Source: Halisarca cf. caerulea | Lineage: Eukaryota; Porifera; Demospongiae; Chondrillida; Halisarcidae | DNA: 27,500 nt | Direction of reading: 5' to 3' | NCBI GenBank assembly: GCA_963170055.1 | Contig: CAUJGJ010000188.1 | Span: 2,821,071 to 2,848,570, forward strand | Shown: piece by piece, positions 17,800 to 27,500 of the stretch | Position numbering within the stretch: the first letter of the stretch is position 1 | Layout of the letters: every line of letters starts with the position of its first letter | The notes under the pieces: model-generated | The model's input: only the letters and a program-made list of their open reading frames with translations | Database searches by the model: none | What the model was told of the DNA's origin: nothing | Made by a program: the position numbers and the translations under genes

Positions 17800-18555
17800 A
17801 TGGAGAAGAAGGAAGGTTTCTTGTTCTTCTTCGGTGCCCTTTCTGTCCTCTCCACACTACTGGTCATCTGTTTGGCTTGTCTTGTCATCCACAATCACAC
17901 TCAAGTGGAGAACATTAGGATAAAGTTGACCTCTTTGGAGAAATCCTGTTCCTGCCTACAACAACCTACCACAAGAGATCAGGATGTTGTGGAGGTACCA
18001 CAAGACAGGACCAACATAGACCTCACACAGGGAGAGAGGTTGAGGAGACAGAGTGATCCCTTAGCTCTTCTCTATGGAACACTGTCAAACATTGTTGACC
18101 AGAAACTCCAGGAAACACTGGACTGTAGTAACAATGAAACTGAGTGCTCTCTCAAACCAGGACCGAAGGGAGAGCAGGGAGAACCAGGACCGCAAGGTGA
18201 ACATGGAAGAAGAGGACAAAAAGGAGACAGAGGGGAGATCGGTCCACAGGGTGTGACAGGACAAATAGGCTACCCTGGGGATAAGGGACAGAAAGGTGAG
18301 CTCGGTGCTAAGGGAGACAAAGGGTCTGTTGGAAGTACTGGAATACAACTGGTTAACAAAGACCAGGGACAAGTCGCACTCCATCAAGAAAACTGCACAT
18401 GGATCTACACCGACCACTGCGGCCATCGCTGTGGTGCTAGAACACCCTTCACAGCCGTGTGTCCTGATGGGAGTTACGTAGCTGGACTGGGCCTGAGAAC
18501 ATTCCATGATCTTGGTCGCTATGACACACGCATCTACTGCTGTACGTCTTCGTAG
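17800..18555 (+). CDS. Type II membrane collagen with a Gly-X-Y interruption (gene I)
   Basis: 251 residues from the ATG at 17800. MEKKEGF membrane/stalk region, SCSC, RLRRQSD cleavage-type site, LALLYGTLSNIVDQKLQETLDC, C-SNNETE-C knot, then 21 regular triplets. Near the end of the collagen domain, where G and J read GIQGVKGDQGQV, this gene reads GIQLVNKDQGQV: two consecutive glycines are lost. Such an imperfection would kink the helix just before the C-terminal domain. That domain keeps all six cysteines but is the most diverged of the young group (CPDGSYVAGLGLRTFHD, ending RIYCCTSS). The frame is otherwise intact. Confidence 0.88.
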   Translation: MEKKEGFLFFFGALSVLSTLLVICLACLVIHNHTQVENIRIKLTSLEKSCSCLQQPTTRDQDVVEVPQDRTNIDLTQGERLRRQSDPLALLYGTLSNIVDQKLQETLDCSNNETECSLKPGPKGEQGEPGPQGEHGRRGQKGDRGEIGPQGVTGQIGYPGDKGQKGELGAKGDKGSVGSTGIQLVNKDQGQVALHQENCTWIYTDHCGHRCGARTPFTAVCPDGSYVAGLGLRTFHDLGRYDTRIYCCTSS

Positions 18556-19705
<1,150 letters not shown>

Positions 19706-20479
19706 ATGGAGAAGAAAGAAGGTTTCTTGTTCTTCTTCGGTGCTCTTTCTGTCTTCTCTACACTACTGGTCATCTGTTTGGCTTGTCTTGTCATTCACAA
19801 TCACACTCAAGTGGAGAACATTAGGATCAAGTTGACTGCTTTGGAGAAATCCTGTTCTTGCCTACAACAACCTACCACAAGAGATCAGGATGTTGTGGAG
19901 GTACCACAGGACAGGACCACCATAGACCTCACACAGGGAGAGAGGTTGAGGAGAAACAGTGACAGGAGTAGTGATTCATTAGCTCTTCTTCATGGAGCAT
20001 TGCTGAGAATTGTGGAACACCAACTCCAAGAAACTCTGGACTGCAGTGACAATAATCAAGAAGAAACTGAGTGCACACTCAAACCAGGACCAAAGGGAGA
20101 CCAGGGAGAACCAGGACCAAAAGGAAAAGAGGGACCAAGAGGAGAGAAGGGAGACAGAGGGGAGATCGGATCACAGGGTGAAAGAGGACAGCTAGGCTAT
20201 CCTGGGTACAAGGGACAGAAAGGTGAGGTTGGTGCTAAGGGAAACAATGGAAATGCTGGGCCTCGTGGAATACAAGGAGTGAAAGGAGATAGAGGACAAG
20301 TTGCACTTGGTCAGGTGAATTGTGAGTGGATCTACACTGATACCTGTGGTCATGGCTGTGGCATAAGTTCATTCACAGCAATATGTCCACTTGGGAAGTA
20401 TGTAGCTGGATTTGGTATTAACACATGGCGGGAAAGGGGTCGATATCACACTCGAGTCTACTGCTGTCTTCCTAGTTAA
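19706..20479 (+). CDS. Type II membrane collagen, 24 triplets, six-Cys C-terminal domain (gene J)
   Basis: 257 residues. The ATG at 19706 gives the MEKKEGF start shared by the subfamily; an upstream in-frame TTG at 19697 is not used. Same plan as gene G with matching features: SCSC, RLRR, LALLHGALLRIVEHQLQETLDC, the two-Cys knot with the insertion SDNNQEETE shared only with G, 24 triplets including GQLGYPGYKGQKGEVGAKG, then CEWIYTDTCGHGCG and a CPLGKYVAGFGINTW head ending RVYCCLPS. The cysteine 3-4 loop is one residue shorter than in G. G and J are the closest paralogue pair, and the genes after them (H and K) also pair. Confidence 0.92.
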   Translation: MEKKEGFLFFFGALSVFSTLLVICLACLVIHNHTQVENIRIKLTALEKSCSCLQQPTTRDQDVVEVPQDRTTIDLTQGERLRRNSDRSSDSLALLHGALLRIVEHQLQETLDCSDNNQEETECTLKPGPKGDQGEPGPKGKEGPRGEKGDRGEIGSQGERGQLGYPGYKGQKGEVGAKGNNGNAGPRGIQGVKGDRGQVALGQVNCEWIYTDTCGHGCGISSFTAICPLGKYVAGFGINTWRERGRYHTRVYCCLPS

Positions 20480-20787
20480 GACACAAAATCACAGCACATG
20501 TGGAGAAGTACACAATGAACAGTATCACAACACAGTGACGCCCAACAGCACACAAACCTCACATACACAAAATATAATGTACTTCCTTTCTCTCCATGCA
20601 CAGTGCATAGCTGCATTGATGTAACATCACTTTACTGCTTGTATTTCATATAGAATTAAGTCGTTGATGAATAATAATATAAATTAAATGCATGGATTTA
20701 AGTCAGCTCATGTTACATGACAGCTATAGACTACCCACATAGGAGGCCTTGTAAATTACAAAACCCACATAGTGTATACACAGATGT

Positions 20788-20792
<5 letters not shown>

Positions 20793-20861
<69 letters not shown>

Positions 20862-20875
20862 ACACACACACACAC
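20793..20875. repeat. (CA)n microsatellite
   Basis: About 83 bp of CA with a single CAGACA break. Confidence 0.95.
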
Positions 20876-21046
20876 TGTACACAATAGGTAGAAAGTAGGC
20901 ACATATAGTGCACAGCTGAAGGTGGTGACGTGTACTGTACTGTCCACTGCATACATTCTGTATATGTACGTAGGACCTGTATCACACAGGTACTGTACAT
21001 AATAAGATCACATGAATGGAAGAGATGCCCACACAAACTTTCTCCT

Positions 21047-21052
21047 TATAAG
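21047..21052 (+). promoter_or_regulatory. TATA box of gene K
   Basis: TATAAG 82 bases before the ATG, in the block shared with gene H (15145-15150). Confidence 0.5.
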
Positions 21053-21128
21053 AACACAAGAATGCAGTACATTTGCATAACCCATGCAGAGAAGAGTGAA
21101 AGAAAGAGATTAGCATTTATCTCAGACA

Positions 21129-21950
21129 ATGGAGAAGAAAGAAGGTTTCTTGTTCTTCTTCGGTGCCCTTTCTGTCTTCTCTACACTACTGGTCATCTGT
21201 TTGGCTTGTCTTGTCATCCACAATCACACTCAAGTGGAGAACATTAGGATCAAGTTGACTGCTTTGGAGAAATCCTGTTCCTGCCTACAACAACCTACCA
21301 CAAGAGATCGGGATGTTGTGGAGGTACCACAAGACAGGACCAATGTAGACCTCACACAGGGAGAAAGGCTGAGGAGACAGAGTGATCTGATAGCTCTTCT
21401 CTATGGAACACTGTCAAACATTGTTGACCAGAAACTCCAGGAAACACTGGACTGTAGTGACAATGAAACAGAGTGTACGCTCAAATCAGGACCGAAGGGA
21501 GAGCAAGGAGAGACAGGATCAAAAGGAGAAGAGGGACCAAGAGGAGAGAAGGGAGACAGAGGGGAGATCGGTCCGCAGGGTGAGAAAGGCCAGCCAGGTC
21601 AAGCTGGTGAGCAGGGACCAAAAGGTGGTTCTGGCACCAAAGGAGACAAAGGGGAGATGGGACTGCAAGGTGAGAAAGGACAGCTAGGGTATCCAGGCTA
21701 TAAGGGGCAGAAAGGTGAGCTTGGTGTTAAGGGAGATCAGGGTGAAATTGGACCACCAGGTCAACAAGGGGATCAAGGAGTCATTGGACCACGGGGTGAG
21801 AAAGGGTTTCAAGGTAATTGGGGACCTACTGGGCCTCGTGGATACAAAGGAATAAAAGGAGACCGGGGATCTACTGGGCCTTGTGCGTGCAAAGGAATAC
21901 TAGGAAACCGACAATCCACTCCTCCATCAAAGGAGCCCGACTATCCCTAG
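21129..21950 (+). CDS. Type II membrane collagen lacking the C-terminal Cys domain (gene K)
   Basis: 273 residues from the ATG at 21129. MEKKEGF membrane/stalk region, SCSC, RLRRQSD, LIALLYGTLSNIVDQKLQETLDC, C-SDNETE-C, then LKSGPKG where all relatives have LKPGPKG. About 43 triplets follow, one interrupted near the end by GPCACKG. The chain finishes GILGNRQSTPPSKEPDYP with no six-Cys head. Sequence after the stop (CTACAACAACCACAGACTAC) aligns with that after the H stop (CTACAGCAGCAATTATGGAC), so the head was lost by deletion or divergence in place. The CAC pair might replace it as an interchain knot. A ~100-base collagen stretch is nearly identical to gene B. Confidence 0.88.
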   Translation: MEKKEGFLFFFGALSVFSTLLVICLACLVIHNHTQVENIRIKLTALEKSCSCLQQPTTRDRDVVEVPQDRTNVDLTQGERLRRQSDLIALLYGTLSNIVDQKLQETLDCSDNETECTLKSGPKGEQGETGSKGEEGPRGEKGDRGEIGPQGEKGQPGQAGEQGPKGGSGTKGDKGEMGLQGEKGQLGYPGYKGQKGELGVKGDQGEIGPPGQQGDQGVIGPRGEKGFQGNWGPTGPRGYKGIKGDRGSTGPCACKGILGNRQSTPPSKEPDYP

Positions 21951-21990
21951 CTACAACAACCACAGACTACAGTACATCACACACAGAATT

Positions 21991-22072
21991 ACGTAACAAA
22001 CGGTAAACAAGTAGTACAAAATGGCTCTTGTATTCTAGCCATTTTGTACTACTTGTTTACCGTTTGTTACGT
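21991..22072. repeat. Perfect 36-bp inverted repeat with 10-base loop
   Basis: The left arm 21991-22026 (starting ACGTAACAAACGGTAAACAA) is exactly complementary to the right arm 22037-22072; the loop is CTTGTATTCT. No mismatch is found. It lies 40 bases after the stop of gene K. Confidence 0.93.
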
Positions 22073-22373
22073 CTAGCCCATCTCTTAGTTAACTCATTTA
22101 GGAGAAAATGAAACTTGATTTCCATAGATATATTCATCAAATAATTTTTTGTATCTTGCTAACTATCAGTATTATGTATGTATTGCTGGTTAGCACCAAT
22201 TTGTCAATGTGACCGAGAGAACACGCAGTCGATCTAACATGAAATTTCAAGCAAATTAGAAATAGCACGTATAGCATTGATTGCTTCACTACAATTGGGC
22301 TGGAATATAAAGAGAGCAACAGTTATCTTCACACTTTCATGCCATGACTTGGGTTATGTATACATAACACACC

Positions 22374-22765
22374 AGGGCTGCACACAGGATTCGGGGCTAG
22401 GAGGGGGCAAATTGAGCTTCCTGAAATCTTAGGGGGGGGGGGGGGGGGCAACGCAATACGAGACCGTATAGGTGTACACAGACTGAGGGGGGGGGGTATT
22501 ATACAGTAGGTAACAATGCTATGTATGTACAATTCAAGGGGGTTAAGGGATTGGTGACAGTGGTCTTGAGAAAATTTTTCAAAATTATACCATAAAAGCT
22601 TGTTTTTCACCCATTTTCCAATAAATTCTACCTTTCAGGAACCCTTAGTGTATATGTTGGGATACAAGTTTAGGGAGGCAGCAGATCTGCAAGGGGGGGC
22701 AACAGATCTCCAAGGGGGGGGGGGGGGGCGAATGTCCCCCCCGCCCCCTCCCTAAATGCGGCCCC
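22374..22765. repeat. G-tract-rich interspersed repeat block
   Basis: Runs of 8-16 G at about 22432-22448, 22486-22496 and 22713-22728, then a C-rich end TCCCCCCCGCCCCCTCCCTA. It opens with CAGGGCTGCACACAGGATTC and closes with CTAAATGCGGCCCCACACAC, suggesting a degenerate interspersed element. The G runs are potential quadruplex formers and assembly-prone. Confidence 0.6.
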
Positions 22766-22842
22766 ACACACACACTGAGGCACACAAAGTACATACATAC
22801 CATGTAGTACAACACACACATGCAGAGACATGCACCACTCAC

Positions 22843-27147
<4,305 letters not shown>

Positions 27148-27219
<72 letters not shown>
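27148..27219. repeat. (TG)n microsatellite forming a 3' splice-site region
   Basis: 36 TG units. Read on the minus strand, the (CA)n run ends in ACACAG, the proposed acceptor of the tentative MED23 exon 27146-27093, so the repeat replaces a normal polypyrimidine tract. Confidence 0.9.
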
Positions 27220-27223
<4 letters not shown>

Positions 27224-27500
27224 CATGTGTGCATGTGTGGAGGAGGAGAGGAAGAAGAGGAAGAAGAGAATGTATGGTATACATACTGTACATACAGACA
27301 GATTTCCAGAACATTCAACAATATGTATTGACTGTGTGCACACCAGTCAGAAGTGCACTGAGTGTGTATTATACATACGTACATACGTGCATGCATATAT
27401 CTGTATAGTAACCTACCGTATTAACATACGTAGGACAGCAGAAATGTACATTTACATCTATTTATACATTGCTTGTATGCACACAAGCACACACACACTC
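27220..27500. other. Right end of the window
   Basis: A purine-rich GGAGGAGAGGAAGAAGAGGA stretch at 27239-27268 and TACGTACATA-type repeats. No MED23 exon is recognised; this is probably intron. Confidence 0.4.

Larger units (their letters stand above)
20480..21128. other. J-K intergenic region
   Basis: Homologue of the G-H spacer with a shorter CA tract. No gene. The conserved promoter block GAAGAGATGCCCACACAAAC through CTCCTTATAAGAACACAA lies at 21019-21059. Confidence 0.65.
21951..22842. other. Spacer between the collagen array and MED23
   Basis: No gene is seen on either strand. Contains the 36-bp perfect hairpin (21991-22072) and a G-tract-rich repeat block (22374-22765). No exon resembling the C-terminal part of MED23 could be recognised. 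Confidence 0.55.

Noticed and set aside
22137..22319. Minus-strand frame considered as the missing MED23 exon
   Set aside because: It has an acceptor-like CCAG and a compatible phase, but the translation shows none of the expected MED23 C-terminal motifs.

Overview
The window looks like metazoan, probably sponge (Porifera, demosponge-like), nuclear DNA. The protein evidence is a tandem family of short membrane collagens, one of which ends in the domain known from freshwater-sponge short-chain collagen C4, plus a spliced gene recognisable as Mediator subunit 23. Spliceosomal introns, dense (CA)n microsatellites and TA-flanked MITEs fit an animal genome. The phylum call is inference.

Layout. 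From 1 to about 21,950 there is a head-to-tail plus-strand array of eleven collagen-like genes (called A to K here), with one decayed relic between C and D. A (272-1529) has two exons and a C4-type C-terminal domain. B (1794-2669), C (3569-4306) and D (5582-6166) are single-exon genes with related N-termini; D ends in a His-rich tail. E (7426-8336), F (9595-10236), G (13618-14394), H (15228-16508), I (17800-18555), J (19706-20479) and K (21129-21950) form a younger subfamily whose first ~85 codons are almost identical. E carries a one-base frameshift and H an in-frame TAG. K, and D in the older group, lack the usual C-terminal cysteine domain. Most intergenic DNA is repeat: (CA)n tracts, TA-flanked MITEs, two copies of a TIR element (one of which spawned a 22-bp minisatellite), a 54/83-bp satellite, a probable tRNA-derived SINE and several hairpins.

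From 22,843 to 27,146 on the minus strand lie nine consecutive exons of MED23 (about 334 codons). Its N-terminal part lies beyond the right edge. Its C-terminal part, roughly 240 residues in the human protein, is not found before the collagen array begins.

How the collagens would work (inference from architecture). Each is a type II membrane protein: a short cytoplasmic N-terminus, one hydrophobic helix, then a short heptad-like stalk. In all except D this is followed by a dibasic proprotein-convertase-like site. In B, C and E-K a second helical stretch and a two-cysteine knot come next, then Gly-X-Y repeats of 11 to over 80 triplets and a small cysteine-rich C-terminal domain. The design resembles the membrane-bound, furin-shed collagens XIII, XXIII and XXV. 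It suggests a locus producing anchored and sheddable homo- or heterotrimers of variable length and C-terminal head.
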